Source: Agarophyton chilense (lineage: Eukaryota; Rhodophyta; Florideophyceae; Gracilariales; Gracilariaceae). Taken from it: a stretch of DNA of 64,000 nucleotides. The position numbers were made by a program, and so were the translations under genes. Of the stretch, positions 35,120 through 47,349 are shown in pieces (the first letter of the stretch is position 1; each line of letters begins with the position of its first letter). The DNA lies in the NCBI GenBank assembly GCA_030374765.1, contig JARGXX010000111.1, positions 248,001-312,000 of the forward strand, given 5' to 3'. Below the pieces are notes generated by a model. The model was not told the DNA's origin. It did not search any database and saw only the letters and a list, made by a program, of their open reading frames with translations.

Positions 35120-36894
35120 AGGCCTTTCGGGCAGAAAATCGAGGGCATGGGGGATGATGCCTTGGGCATCGTAAGAGAAGCTTTTCGGGGTAGGCTTTAA
35201 GTTTACCTTGAAGAAAAGTCCCAGAGCAAAAATGCTCTCCTTCCTATGATTAGGAATGAGATTCCATGGGTCCCTAAAGAAGGTGAGATAGACGTCTCAT
35301 TCCATTGCATTGGAGATGAAACATACCTACTAATTTTCGGAGGGAGTGCATCAAAAGCCCACTTTTCTAAAGCAGTAGCGATTTCTCGAGTTGTGAACAT
35401 TTCGGACCGAAAAACTCGAGGGCGTTCTAAACACGTGACGGAGGGCAAAGAGGGTGAATCTTCGATTGAATGCGATTCTAAGTCCGCCCCGGATTCTGAC
35501 TGTGAAAAATAGGCTACTACGAGCCCGAGTGAAATGAAGAAAATTCTTTCTTTTATGGAGGGGTTGGAGAAGGCGCAGAAACGCATGACTAAAAACACTT
35601 AAGAATTGAAGGAGTCGCGGAAGAATTCAAAAAAAGAAGTCAAAGGGGGAGAATTTTCTTGCCGAAATCAGACAGGCGATGGAACGGGTTGTTGTCGTTT
35701 CCGGCAATGACTCTAGCCTAGGGTTAGACGATGGCAATGAGGGAATTTTGAGCCTTGCGAGAAAGGCTTTGAACTCGAAGCGAAAGAATGCGGCCACCAA
35801 GTTCTGGGTTGCTTTCGCTAGCAAACCGTTTCCTGAACATTATATTTCGGATGACAGTCATGAAGGAGAAGATATGCTCCGCAAAGCCCTGAAGAATTAT
35901 CTGACGGTCTCTGCGTGTGTTGAAGGTCGTCATTTGACGGGCATTCGGAACCGCCGGAAAGCTGCAACATTAGCTCGGGTTACTGACTGCCTCATCAGCT
36001 CGTTGAGTGCCATGCGCGCTAAAAATGAGTTGGCGGTGGAGTTGGTAATTCGTAGGTTGGTGGCAGTGACAATGGTTGATAAGACTGGCCACTGGAAAGC
36101 GGCCAGAGAACCAAAAGAGGATCACGAAGATTTGATAAGCGAGTCAATGATTCGAAAGTTTCACAAGTCGGCGTAACTTCTTAAGGAGTTCAAGAAGGAT
36201 AAGTCTACCTCGCGCAAGCAAGGAGACGGGAACGAAAATAAATATAAAAACAATGAGAACAACAACGACAAATTTTTATTCGATGGGCATGCGGGATGTG
36301 CTTCCTATTTCAGGGGAGTCTGCTATACAGAACGGGGATAAAAAGAAAGCAAGTGCATGACAACGACATAAGTGAAGACGCAAGAAAAAAATTCAAAGTA
36401 TACTGGAGAGAATTCTAAGTGGACTTATTTGCTTGTTTGCCCGTCGTGTCTACCTCTTTCTAGCGGTACAAGAGAGAAAAGCTGTCCAAAGCTTGGCGAT
36501 CAATATCTTGCAAGGCATTGGGGAGGACTAATTTCGGCAAAATTATTTCGTTGCGGAGGAGTCGGTAGGAGAGGGTGATTCTACGTTCAAATACGGTGGC
36601 TCACATCCATGGGTCTGGCTGAATCCGGACCAAGTACCAATGCCAGACAATGGTCTTGCAGCCTCGGCTGATATTATCTCATTATTATCAGGGGATATAA
36701 AGCTTCTATATATGACTACAAAAATTATTCGAGAAGATGAAGAGGTGAAAGGAGCTAAGAAGCCGTTTTGTGGACTGAAGGCCAAAGACGACTATAGTGC
36801 ACTGATTAGGAAACGGGTGGAACGCGGGCTAGTAGATTTGAGGGTAAGAAAACCGGGAGTTGTGGATGGTGTTTTTGAGGTCTCTAATAAATAG
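35120..36894 (+). pseudogene. Gag-like protein of DIRS-like copy 2
   Basis: Frames in order: about 35120-35515, with GQKIEGMGDDALGIV, MIRNEIPWVPKEGE and an acidic tail; 35679-36176 (165 codons), with an acidic patch then SLARKALNSKRKNAATKF, FPEHYISDDSHEGEDMLRKA and KNELAVELVIRRLVAVTM; and 36640-36894, with NGLAASADIISLLSGDI and KKPFCGLKAKDDY, which runs into RT. All parts have counterparts in copies 1 and 3. An Asn/Lys-rich stretch near 36230-36280 replaces the Gln repeat of copy 3. Structural role inferred from gene order. Confidence 0.65.
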
Positions 36895-37341
36895 GGAAGA
36901 CAAAGGATCATGATCGCTACCCGGAACACTAATCTTCAGTTTAGTGACCCACCGAAACTGAAGCTTCCTAACACAGGACATCTAGCGATATTATACATCC
37001 TGACAGGACGAACGCTTTATGTTGGATACTCAAACATGGACAACCAATATCAACGAATGAAGTTACCGGGATAAATGAGGACATATTTTGGTGTGCCACC
37101 AATCGAAGTCGAACGAAAAAAATTATTCCCCGTTATTCTTTCAATGCCCATGGGGGGGTCACCCTCTGTCCTTGTGGCTCAGAAAATCCATTTAGAAATC
37201 TTAGCTTGCGCTAAGCTATCTATAGACGACTGCGTAGGAGATTCAATTTCCGTTGGCGAATACAAATTTGGATCTTATGTGGACGATTATTTATGGTTTG
37301 GAACAAGGAAGGGGTATCGGAAAGAAATCGGCGGGCCGTGA
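36893..37341 (+). pseudogene. Reverse transcriptase of DIRS-like copy 2
   Basis: 36893-37072 reads GRQRIMIATRNTNLQFSDPP, then NTGHLA and a TLYVGYSNMDNQYQRMKLP stretch, broken by stops. 37075-37341 continues MRTYFGVPPI, VILSMPMGGSPSVLVAQ and the catalytic SYVDDYLWFG (YVDD about residues 68-71 of that frame). The motif order is that of DIRS-type RTs. After 37341 the frame is lost for about 300 bp before RNase H. Confidence 0.8.
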
Positions 37342-37652
37342 TAAAGGAGTCTGAGCGTATCTCTTTGCCTTCATAGGCGACCAAAGTATCATGGCCTGCG
37401 GATGAAGGAAGTACAGAAGTCTGGAGAAGTGAAGTCGGAAAAATGGCATATTGATGCCAAAGCGGAAAAAAAATAAGAACGCTGACAACAATCACTGTAA
37501 ACATGCTGAAAAAGAATATATTGAAGGTGCAAGAAGTACAACGCATAGATAGAAAATGGGCCTGTTTTGTGCCTTGAAAGAGGCCGCTCTTTTCGCTCTT
37601 CGAAAGCATATATTCCATTACGTCCTCGGCCAAATAATATGTTGGCGACAAT

Positions 37653-38177
37653 GTGTGTAGCCGCAAAGAGCTGGAATTAGTTTTAAAACTAGCACCGTTG
37701 ATCCGGTTTAATATTTCTACGCCGTTGAACAAAACAATTATTTGTACAGACGCAAGCTTAATTGGGGAAGGAGTAGTTTATACCGAGGGCCGGGACCCCT
37801 TGAGAATTTGCGAGGGATCAGATCGGATTGAATGGATTGAAGAAAAGGAGTGGAAAACTGCGATACGAAATCGTTGGAAGAAAAAACACCCGATACACAT
37901 TCTAGAGAGCGAGATAGTCATTCTTGGTCTGCGTTGGCTTCTCCAAAATCGGAAGAATTATCAAACACTGATAATTATGTTTGTTGATAACCAATCGGTC
38001 CTTGGAGCTTTGTTAAAGGGACGTAGCCTCAAGCGAAGCTTCAACTGGACTAGCGAACGCGTTGCCGCGTTGGTACTAGTTGGTGACTTGGAAATGGATT
38101 ATTTTTATGTCCCTAGCGAAAAACAGCCATCCGATGAACCGTCACGGGCTTTTTTTATCAATCTCACCGACGGATAA
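37653..38177 (+). pseudogene. RNase H of DIRS-like copy 2
   Basis: A 174-codon open frame with all four acidic landmarks of retroelement RNase H: IICTDASLIGEGVVY, ILESEIVILGLRWLL, IMFVDNQSVLGALLKG and PSEKQPSDEPSRAFF. It removes template RNA during cDNA synthesis. The open length suggests the domain itself decayed less than its neighbours. The start is arbitrary because it would be part of a Pol polyprotein. Confidence 0.82.
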
Positions 38178-38221
38178 AAGCGGCAACACTGCATGGATAA
38201 CGTGAGACCCTTGGTTATTTC

Positions 38222-39131
38222 GTGGAACAGCTGGCTCAACATCCAGTCACTCACCGTCGATATAGAAACGCAAAACAAGGTGATAAATTGTTCACGCGGT
38301 ATCGCATTGACCTTTTTCATGGCAATCAGCAATTGAAAGCAAAATATGTAGCTCAGGCAAAATCAGCGTTGAAATTTGTCCTCCTTGAACTCAGCGAGAT
38401 ATTGGTTTGGGCAAATCAAAGTATACAGGGCTGGACAGCATCGCGCTCTAGCCTTTCTTTTGGCGTATGTGCGGAAAAAGTTTTAGACGGATTGGCATTA
38501 GATCTTGTTGACAACAGGGATTCGGATCTGGGGGTTGGATTGTTGCTGTTGTTTGATGGATATCTCAGGCTAGGGGATTTATTGCAGCTGAACTAATTGG
38601 ATGTCGCCATTTTGCCGCTAACCGAAAAGCGGCTGCATTAGTGGATGATCAGTAATGCGATAAGAAAACGTGGCTGTAACGAATCCGTCACGAAAAGGGC
38701 GTATTTTTTGGCGTTTTGGGTGGAAAATTTGGTTAGAAGAAGGCCTTCGGCAGAAGCAGAAGTTTTTTTCCAGTGTCAACCGGCCCGGTTTAGGGCCGGT
38801 CTTCGAAGAGCCGTCGAACTTCCAGGGATTCCGTTCGCAATTACTCCACACACGCTTAGATACGGCGGGGCGACCACCGATAAGCTTTATGCTCGCCTCG
38901 TCGACCAGGGGATTAAATGCCGAGGACGTTCACAAAGCGATAAGAATTTCAAGGGATATATTCAACCACATAAATTATACCAAGCGTTCAACGAATTATC
39001 CTAGGCCAAACGACAGTCATTTGAGGTGGTGTACTCCAGGGCATACAATTTTTACAACGTATCGCCGCCAGATGGGGCTGGGGGTTTGGATTATCGTCTG
39101 GAAACCTAAGCCGAAACTCGTTTTCGTTTAA
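38222..39131 (+). pseudogene. Tyrosine recombinase of DIRS-like copy 2
   Basis: 38222-38596 contains the N-terminal core and FDGYLRLGDLL, whose Arg (about 38567) fits catalytic Arg I. 38645-39004 contains ITPHTLRYGGATTDKL with the HxxR pair (His 69, Arg 72 of that frame) and GRSQSDKNFKGYI with a candidate nucleophile Tyr 105. After TAG at 39002-39004 the homology to copy 3 continues in frame to TAA near 39131 (SFEVVYSRAYNFYNVSPPDG). It would insert circular cDNA by site-specific recombination. The break between 38596 and 38645 and the TAG inactivate it. Confidence 0.82.
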
Positions 39132-39569
39132 ATCAGTTCGTCAGAATTCTGCACCTGACTCGCAGAATTCTGACACTCGGAACCTGTTTTCTGAAAAAAT
39201 CGTTATAACAGAAAATTGTCTCCTGGAATATTAACTTAGAGCTTGGAACCTACATCAGAAAGAAGTTCAGTTTGGATAGCAGTAGTAGATCTGGTTGTTG
39301 AAATTTAATGGGTTTCGGTCCACGATTAGTTTTTGGGGAGTGGAGGTGAGGTGGCTGGGTTTCATTATTTTTTTGTTAAGTCGCTTTGATGCCATTGCGT
39401 GGTACTTTAAATCACTACAGCTTCGTATTAAAATTTTGAAATGTTATTGTCAAAATTTTTTTTTTTCCCTTGTCAGTATTAGTTAATTAAAAATGCAAAG
39501 CGTAATACGAGCGTAGCGAGCTGTCATGTAGTCAATGATAGGAACTTTATAATTTCCACCTATGCGTGG

Positions 39570-41985
39570 CCTCTGCAAGGTCCCTCTATAACTTGCTCTA
39601 CACAGTCCCATATATACGCTCGACTACACCGTTCACACGTGCGTTGTAGGGATATATTTTTCGTTGTTAAATACCATTCAAAGTCGTTATCTTTTTGATA
39701 AGCTCGTTGACAAACTCAGAACCTTCTGTAAGACTGAACGATCTTTGGCACTCCGAAGATTGAGGAAATTTCGTCAAGAGCTCGAGTTAGGATTTGCATT
39801 CCCTTGTTTTGATGTTGGCGTGCAATTGCATACTTGGTCATCATACACGTCATACTGAAGAGGGTGCTGTGCCCGCTATCCAATACGGAGAGAGAGATAA
39901 CCAAGTATACGACAATATGATTCGATGGAAGCTTGCTCGCGACTTTGTGCTATGGGTGCAAGCCTTCTTCTGAATATCATGAAGTAAAAATGAGAAATAG
40001 GATCCGATTTCGTTCTCACTATAACCTTGACTTCCGTTCCACCAATATCCTTCGTTTCAATGCCTTTGAACACATTAAATTCTTTGAAATGCTCGAATGA
40101 ATGTGCGCGTTCAACTAGAAAGTTCTTTTCAAATATATTCGCAAGACAAGTTTTTTACGTACTATTTGAGAGACATTAAAGTTTTCCAGATCGACGCTGG
40201 GAATCGTCCGGCTTAAGGCGTTGTTATGAGAGCCTGGTAAGTGGAATACGTTAGAGTTGTACTGAATGATGAGGTCAAGCCACTGCGCCATTGTGGGGTT
40301 AACAGTGCACTGCGTATGAAGAGAACTTGTGATGCAGAGGTTAATATACACTAATAATTTTGCCTTATTAGATATTATCCAAATATTTCGAAGGCCAAGC
40401 AATTGGTAGCAGTTTTTTAAGCCTTAGTTCGTTTATGACAAAAATTGCGAACTTTTCCGCGAATGCAATAAAACGAAGGTAGTTTTCATCTGAATTCTGT
40501 CAAATCCAACCACCTCCTTCGTAGTTTGATGCAATAATTGCGCCAATGAACTCTTTTTCATCGGTGGGATATACTAGAATTGTCATTTTAGGCATATTTG
40601 TCGTGATTTCAACGAACGTTCCTTCCATCTTTCGTGTCTACTGGAGAGTGAATTTGCTCTTTTGAGCAACGGCGAGGGCCTGTGATAGATGGTAGAAGCG
40701 TTGGTTAAAGTGACAGTAATAATTGGTTTCTGCCAGAATCTTTGAAGCTGCTTGACCGTGTGCAGTCGCTCCCAGTTCGTGATTGTTTCTATATTCGCCG
40801 GGTCATTCCGAATTCTGTGTCCTCTAATATGAAACAAAAAAAGATTCCCTTCCTCTTTCCAAAGCGACATTTATGCAAGCGACATTTTTGCAAGCGACAG
40901 TTATGCAAGCGATATTTATGCAATCAGATAACAATTTTTTTATTTTGGGAGTCTGTTCACTTCTTTCTTATCGTGTCCAGCATGAGCGGCCGTGCAGCTG
41001 GAGAAAATGAATATGTCATCAATACATACTGCAACGTAAGACACGTCTCCAGAGATCTTTTAAATGAGCTGTTTGAAATTGGAAGATATATTCTTGATGC
41101 CAAGAATGGCGGCACCTATTCTAAAATGGGAGCCATTCTACCGAAACGCGATACAATTCCTATCGTTTGCAGAAATTGGGAATCCAACGAATCCATCTCT
41201 TAATCCAGAGGGCTGAAAATTGAATTGCATCCCATTACTGAACCAACAGCGCCCCGAATACCTTGTACGCGTGACAAGACATATTCCGACTCAGGTAAGA
41301 AGGGTCTGAGGTGGCGGAAATCGATGTATGGTCGAACATCGACTTTACTTTTGATACCGTCTTACTCGGGCACGCTAGGAATTTAGAACGAGTTCGAAGA
41401 GGCTGCCAGTGCTTGTTCAAAAACGATAGCCTTTAACCAACGTTTGATTTCGGCTTGTACCCGGTTCTAATGTTTTTTCAATACAAAGTTCACACGACTG
41501 TATACAGGGCAAGTTTTTAACATCTGTTCGCGCAAGACAGTGAAGTGATGGTCACGTCGAAATGACAGCCGGATTTCTAGGTTCCGTTTCAGAGATTCTG
41601 CAACTTCGTGAGATACGTTTTCTAGGATATTAGTCACTTCATCAGGTTTACCTGCCGCTTTCTTCTGCGGGATCTGGTATGCTTTGTTGCTGTTCATTAG
41701 ATTTTTAAACCGCCTCTGATACTTTTTGAACAAAAAATCCAAAAATGGAAAATGTGGTAATCCAATGATCATTTCGGGCATTGGTGGAATCTGCCAGAGC
41801 TCTGCTGTCAGATATGCACTTCGAGGTTCAATATGCACTTGTATGAATTCGAGTCCCTTTTACTTCGGCATGGCCTTGCCATGGCTGTCACGGACGTCTC
41901 GGCTACCATATTCGAACTTGTTACAGTGGTTCTCGAAAAATGTACTCTAGATGAACCTTGCAGATGCGCCTGAATCAACCATAGT
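39570..41985 (-). pseudogene. pol: Ty3/gypsy pol remnant of a different lineage
   Basis: Minus strand, protease to integrase. About 41951-41985: VDSGASARFI (protease active site). 41235-41470 and below: DVRPYIDFRHLRPFLPESEY. About 40990-41040: YVAVCIDDIFIFSSC (RT active site, IDD). 40583-40870: GHRIRNDPANIETITNWERL, the RT thumb. 40115-40402: QWLDLIIQYNSNVFHLPGSH, the RNase H end. About 39610-39900: GVPKIVQSYRRFEF and PYNARVNGVVERIYGTV, the integrase core and catalytic Glu. The sequence is unlike chromoviruses A and B; no chromodomain or LTR was found. Frameshifts throughout. Confidence 0.78.
40861..40920. repeat. 15-bp tandem repeat, four units
   Basis: Units 40861-40875, 40876-40890, 40891-40905 and 40906-40920 follow CAAGCGACATTTATG with 1-2 changes each. 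On the plus strand this would encode a five-residue K-R-x-L/F-C repeat, but it lies inside the minus-strand gypsy RT remnant, between the IDD active site and the thumb, so it is probably a local expansion within a dead element. Confidence 0.8.
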
Positions 41986-44700
41986 GCATAACTCAACCTT
42001 TTTGATTTGAACTATTCTTTATAATGCTTCTCTTGCGTCCTACGGGGCGGCTAAAAATTCGCTCAGGGTCTCATCCGCTAGCTCTACGGTTTTTGCTATC
42101 TCCGAAAACATTTGGGCTTCTGGGTCACTCTCGTCCCATTCTATCAGTGTAAAAGGCTCTCCGTCAACACAAAAAGCCTATCTGTGGTTCTCCGGCTCTT
42201 TTCTTGATCGAAGCACTGAGTGGAGATGCAGGTTAGCTACCTCAGAATGCGTTTCCATGCTTGTCTCAAACTTGTGGCCAGGCTTACAGTTCTTTCTACA
42301 TTTAATGCATCGCTTCCATTTTTCAACAATTAATACATCGCTCCTCCTTTCTCAGTTCCTTACTGGTGACTGTGTTCATTCTGCTCTCCATTTCTTGTGC
42401 ATGTCCCTCGGACTTTGTGCTGTTGTTAAGTGTAACATGATGGTAGGACTTGAAGTGCGAGCCGCGTTCTTTTTCCAAACAGACTGCTTTTAAGTCTCAC
42501 TATTTTTGACTGCTGTGGGCTGTTCTAATGGACGCTATACAGATCGCGATTAATCCAGCCTGACTTCACTTGGAATTTCCACTTCGATAGTTGCGGAAGG
42601 CGTGCCATGATTTGTCCGTCTCTTCATAGTGAGTGTCGCCGCGCCAGCATGCATAGAATCCTGTAGCCTGTAGTCCAAACCCTCAATAAAACTGCCATCA
42701 GCTTCGCATCGTCTACACATGTTCTTGTGTAAGACATGAGGCCAGTGAATTGATTACTTTATTATTGAACCGATCCAGACGTGTCTTATTTAAACGTTAT
42801 CAAGTCGTCAACGAGCTGGTCCCCGAGACCGGGCGACCTGAAAGGACGTAGAAACCTATTATGCACGTATTCCCAGCACATCTCAAGCTTTCGTCTGCAA
42901 ATTGTCTGTCGTAATCATTTTTCGTGGTTATTAGGGCTTGAAATCAAAGCTCCAGCGGTAATTCGTGAGCCGAAACCAATGATTTCAATTTTCCAAAAAC
43001 TAGAGGGGGTCCATGGTTGATTTGGACTTACTTTTAATAAGCGCTAGATTAGTTGAAAATCAGTATGCAGCACAGCAAGAGAAGTTTAGGAACTGATACC
43101 GGGGAAGCGGTGAGTATGCTATGAAAATTGTAAATCGAGTAGTCTCAATGTGCCTCATGATTTCTGTCAGCTTCTGCTCAACGTCTCTCAGTCCCTGGTT
43201 CAACTCTTCCTTCTGAGCTGAATCCAATTTGCAGCCAGGAGATCCAAGCTTTAAGCCCTATACCCAAACACAGTAAGATTCTGAAGAAGGTCGGGTATGT
43301 AAAATTTGCTGAAGATCATTCTAAGGTTGTCGTCGAGCACATTTTGAAACGTATTACTCATCCTTTTCTTAAGAATCGCTTTAAAATGAATGCTAGAATA
43401 AACAAGGATGAATAATGTTAAGAAATGTTCGATTCTTTTGTTAGAGAGCTAGCAAAAGAGGCCTATTTTATTCACCGTATAAATGCTTTCAAAAATTACA
43501 AGGTTCAACCTATAAATGGGTAAGTTCGCTGAACGCTTCTCAGATGATCCGCCTCTAGGTCGCCGTGACAAGGGGCACCGTGGATGCATAAAGAAAGAAC
43601 AATGGCGGTGGAAAGAATGCTGAGATGTGATCAAGTTCAAATGAAGCCAAAGCTTAACGCACACAAAAAAACCGCAAGTGTTTAAATTTGGAATGTGACC
43701 AGTATCATTGCCTTGTCGATTGCAAAAACAAATCGACAGTGGGAAAAACAATCGTCTCATGGACGAGTATCATGCACACAAGAGAGCTCCCTAGCAAAGT
43801 AAACCTGGTACAGTTGGGTCAGTTAACCCAATTTGGATATTTGAATATAAAGTACTCTTCGATTTTCTCTGCCTCTTTTTTGTTTGGGTGTAGTTGAAGT
43901 GTCCGCGTTACCGGATCACAATTCCAATAAGAACTAAATTCCACCTTCAGTGTCAAGAAGTATCATGAAGGCTGATCTGAATGTCATAGTACTCGATCTT
44001 CCAAAGAAATTGTAATTCTCGATCGCAAATTCGTCTGCTCGAAACAGTACGTTTAGCCAGAAAGATAACGCTGATTTTATGCTGTGCGTACGACAGGGGA
44101 CGAAATTAATGCTTCCACTGACGAATTTTTTGAGCGCAGACAACATAGAGAAACATTCATTCGTTGCTAACCATGTTTTCGTGTCCCTCGAACGAAACAA
44201 TTGCATTATGCTTAAGTTTGACACTGACCGAATTAAAGCAGTGATTGACGTACCTACTGCATGTGCTTCACAAGGACGGAAAACAAAATACTTTGTGCGC
44301 TACAATTGGCAACTCTCTTTTTAGAATATTGGGCGACCGCAGAGTGGAGTTCGGAAGCACATGTTACAGTGTGGTAAGTGCAGAAACAGATCATTCGGAC
44401 GAAAGTTTTGCCGATTTTGGTGAAACCTCATCGTGAGACTTGAATAATGTCGTTGCAGAAAGAGTTAGTGACTCACAACGACATGGATTGACTAATGGAG
44501 AAGTTGCATGGCTTTCTATTTCAATCGAACGATATCCACTTTTTCGGAAACGGCTAAAACAATCGCAAAAATCTGATTTCTAACAAACTAGGATAGTACC
44601 AAGGCAAATCTTTCGTCCCAAACTCGTCAAGATTTGAATAAAATCAGGTCAATAACGCAGGTTCCTAAAATTTTACATGAATAGGCTAAAGGAAATGGTA
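41986..44700. other. Mostly unassigned; possible gag side of the gypsy remnant
   Basis: On the minus strand near 42240-42320 a Cys-rich stretch (RCIKCRKNCKPGHKF) could be a decayed Gag zinc knuckle of the gypsy remnant to the left. The 43449-43760 (-) and 44079-44324 (+, 81 codons) frames show no motif I recognise; the second could precede the gypsy RT at 44.7 kb as a protease/linker remnant. Confidence 0.3.
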
Positions 44701-45874
44701 TTTTGGGAGGGGGTACGTACTGCAGAGTGCCCAGTCGCACCGATCCTCGCGCGAAATTCTAGGTAAAGAGCTGTATACAGAAGTGACTGGAAACCTACGT
44801 GTGTTAAACAATGCTACAATCAAGAAATCGTGGTCGATGCCTCATCTGTACATTGAGGTTCTTGAAGTTTTTAGCAACAAGTGCTTCGCATGCCTGGATT
44901 TCATCTCAGGTTAATGGCACCTGCGCATACAACAAGACTCATATAATTCATGTAATAAGATCGCTTTGCGAGGAGTGCTAAGAGCAAAATGCGTTTTATT
45001 TGGCCTTACAAACGCTGTTGCATTCTTCCAAAGCTCCATTGAGCCCTTATTCGCCAGCGCGTGCGACTCTCTGAAAACATAGATAGATGAATCCGGTCTT
45101 TATGCACGAGTTGAAGAAACTCTTTTTGAAAGAATAAAGCAGTTTTTAGGGATGTTGTGGGCGCCGTCTTTGAATGTGACGCTGTGGGCCGGACTTTACA
45201 GTATACCTCGGCGGTAATAAGCCTTTTTGCATTTTTAAATGGCCCAGATAGATGAAATGAGATATAAATATTTCGATATAAACTTCTTTGTATTGATCTT
45301 CTTACACCAACGCCACGAAAGACTTATGTCAATTATCACTAGGGGTCAGACGGCCTGGTTTCTGGTCAGACACTACGCATGTGTAACGATTTCTTCAGCC
45401 TTCCCAATTCTGCGTTAACCAGGAACAGGCGTGTGCAATCCCTCCAAAGCTTCCCAAGGAGAGTTAATAACGAAGAGATATATTTTCACTCTATACGCGA
45501 AGCTGGCCTTTTACGGGAAAGGTTACGCGGGACCACTTGCAGCAGCTTTGCATGCAGTTCTTGATTCCAGATCGCCACCAAGTTTTAACGACCGTCACAG
45601 GCTTTTCACTCTGTGGGGGCTTTCTAGACCGACCCAGTCCTGTTGGTACACACAGACCATCTCCCGTCCACGCCAAGGGTGCTTCCATCGGTACAGTGGG
45701 TTGACAGGGGTGCTCCGCAAAGCAGCTAGCGCCTCACTGGATCGCTGTACTGCGGCAAACGCCTCACAGATTTTAAAATTTTTTGGGGTCGCTCTTCCAG
45801 CAGTATATGTACGAATGTATCTTGTTCAGTTTTTAGGAGATAAGTCTCTTCAGTCAATTTTCAGAGAGCGCTGA
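44700..45874 (+). pseudogene. pol: Ty3/gypsy RT-RNase H remnant, plus strand
   Basis: About 44800-45080 reads NNATIKKSWSMPHLY, NKCFACLDFISG, then CVLFGLTNAVAFFQSSIEPL. These are the RT motifs 'LNxxTxkxxxpmP', 'FSxLDLxSGY' and 'PFGLtNAPaxFQ' of Ty3/gypsy. 45380-45760 carries connection and RNase H traces (PSQAFHSVGAF, TDPVLLVHTD and similar) in shifting frames. The YxDD box is not visible. Heavily mutated. Confidence 0.6.
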
Positions 45875-45892
45875 ACCCTATAATATGGTAAG

Positions 45893-46210
45893 ATGTACAA
45901 GAAGTTGCGTGAACACTATGGGACTCAGAACGCCGCATCTCGTGTACAATTTCAGACTGAACTTCATCAACGCAAGTCCGTTGAGGAAAAGAGAATTTCT
46001 GAGTACACTGACGTAATGGAATCCGTCTTCAATAGACTGGAGGCATTCGAAAGTGCTGTATCCAATTCTATGCAAGTGGCTATACTTTTGACTATTGTCG
46101 GAAACTTTAGACAATATCTACTTGGTGCTGTCCTAAACGCAGTCCAGACGATGAACGATTATGATGTGACCTGGGATAAAGAAACGGCTCCTTTCTACAG
46201 GATTACATAA
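45893..46210 (+). pseudogene. gag: Ty1/copia gag fragment
   Basis: A 105-codon frame: MYKKLREHYGTQNAASRVQF, then ELHQRKSVEEKRISEYTDVM and ESVFNRLEAF. It matches the UBN2-type Gag of copia elements ('W.kL...Y...n...r..l...L...k......v.ey.......L'). It starts 19 bp after the gypsy RNase H remnant, on the same strand, so two unrelated elements abut. A zinc knuckle is not evident downstream. Confidence 0.5.
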
Positions 46211-46804
46211 CCCGAGAAACGAACGAAGCAAAAGTATCTAGACGAAATGGGTCGGCCGAAAAATGTATGAAGATGATCCGCACAGTACAGTTTTGTAAGA
46301 CTTGAGTCTCGAGGAAGCTCATTTAATGGAACTTATTGAAGCCAAAAGTACAGCACAGAAGAGTATCACTACCTACGATTGTTTCTCATACAAATTTCGT
46401 TTTCTACGTTGTGCGGGAAGTTAGATACAAGGGAAAAGAACTGTGTTTTACGTGCAGAAAGGCATGTGTTGGATTAAGTCTTTTTGAAGAAGATGCAGAC
46501 CGGAAGTGTACGCTTTCCGAATCCTTCAAGTCATCTTTCCTTCTTCTTACGCATTAACTGGCTACGATACTGCTATACTGGAATCCGTCAGGTTTTTGTT
46601 CGCTTTCCCTTGAACATGTGTTAATGCTTTTGCAATTTATTTGCGCCTGACATAACGACGTACGAAAAACACTCTTTAATTATAAACTAGTCAGTGGGTA
46701 TGCTTTAGTCAACATCCGGATGAATATTCAAAAAAATGAGTCCTTCCGTCTTTCTAGAAATCTAAAGTATTTGAAAGCTTTTGTATTCACCTCTTACGCG
46801 GTGG

Positions 46805-47349
46805 GATCTAGAGCAGTCCCCATACCCTAATTGAAAAGGCGTCGTGCTAATGGTGTGAACATTAACATTCCGGTAGCGCTCCAACTGAGATCTATTTTCA
46901 ATCTTTTTTAGCACCCTAAGCTTTTCAAGATTGATAAACGACTGCCGTTACATTCCCCCAAAAAAAGATCGTTTGCTGCAAATCGTATGAACTTTTTTCT
47001 CGTGAGTTTTCATCGTTTGGCATTCCCTTTGAACACCATTGGTGTTCCCTTCAATGGGCACTCTCTTTTGACACCCTATGACCTCCATTTGCACTCCGAA
47101 TATCCAATAAAGATATCGGAGACCTAATGAACTTGGAAAACTTATGAGCTCTTCCATTCCACGATTGCACTCAGATAAAGTAAATGCATTCGAAAGAATT
47201 GTAGAGGGAATTCTTTCAGAAATATCGACAGAGCGCGTGCAGGATATTGTGAACCCTTCGTACGATTTTTCACTCCACATGAGTTCTCCCATGTGTTTTC
47301 TTTGATGTCTTTGATAATAAAGGTAAGAAATTTGTTTTAAAACCCACAC
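46805..47349 (-). pseudogene. pol: Ty3/gypsy integrase fragment
   Basis: 46948-47349 (133 codons) has LSECNRGMEELISFPSSLGL, like the 'SDRGxEFxxxxFxxxLGI' motif with the Asp changed, and PIEGNTNGVQRECQTMK, like 'PxxNGxVERxxxxLK' with the catalytic Glu kept. After a stop, about 46815-46870 gives VHTISTTPFQLGYGDCSRSH, like the conserved 'vHxsTgxsPFxLxYGxxpR'. A broken integrase; neighbouring domains are not found. Confidence 0.5.

Larger units (their letters stand above)
34183..39137 (+). mobile_element. DIRS-like tyrosine-recombinase retroelement copy 2 (most complete)
   Basis: Leader (34183-35110), gag-like protein, RT, RNase H and a tyrosine recombinase in that order on the plus strand. This gene set, with a recombinase in place of a DDE integrase, is diagnostic of the DIRS order of retroelements, which integrate through a circular intermediate without target duplication. 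Every gene has stops or frameshifts. Terminal repeats of the DIRS/Ngaro types were looked for but not found with confidence, so both ends are approximate. Confidence 0.85.

Noticed and set aside
40742..41203. A 153-codon plus-strand frame with a Cys/Arg repeat.
   Set aside because: It overlaps the minus-strand gypsy RT, whose motifs (IDD box, thumb) are recognisable, so the plus frame is probably spurious.
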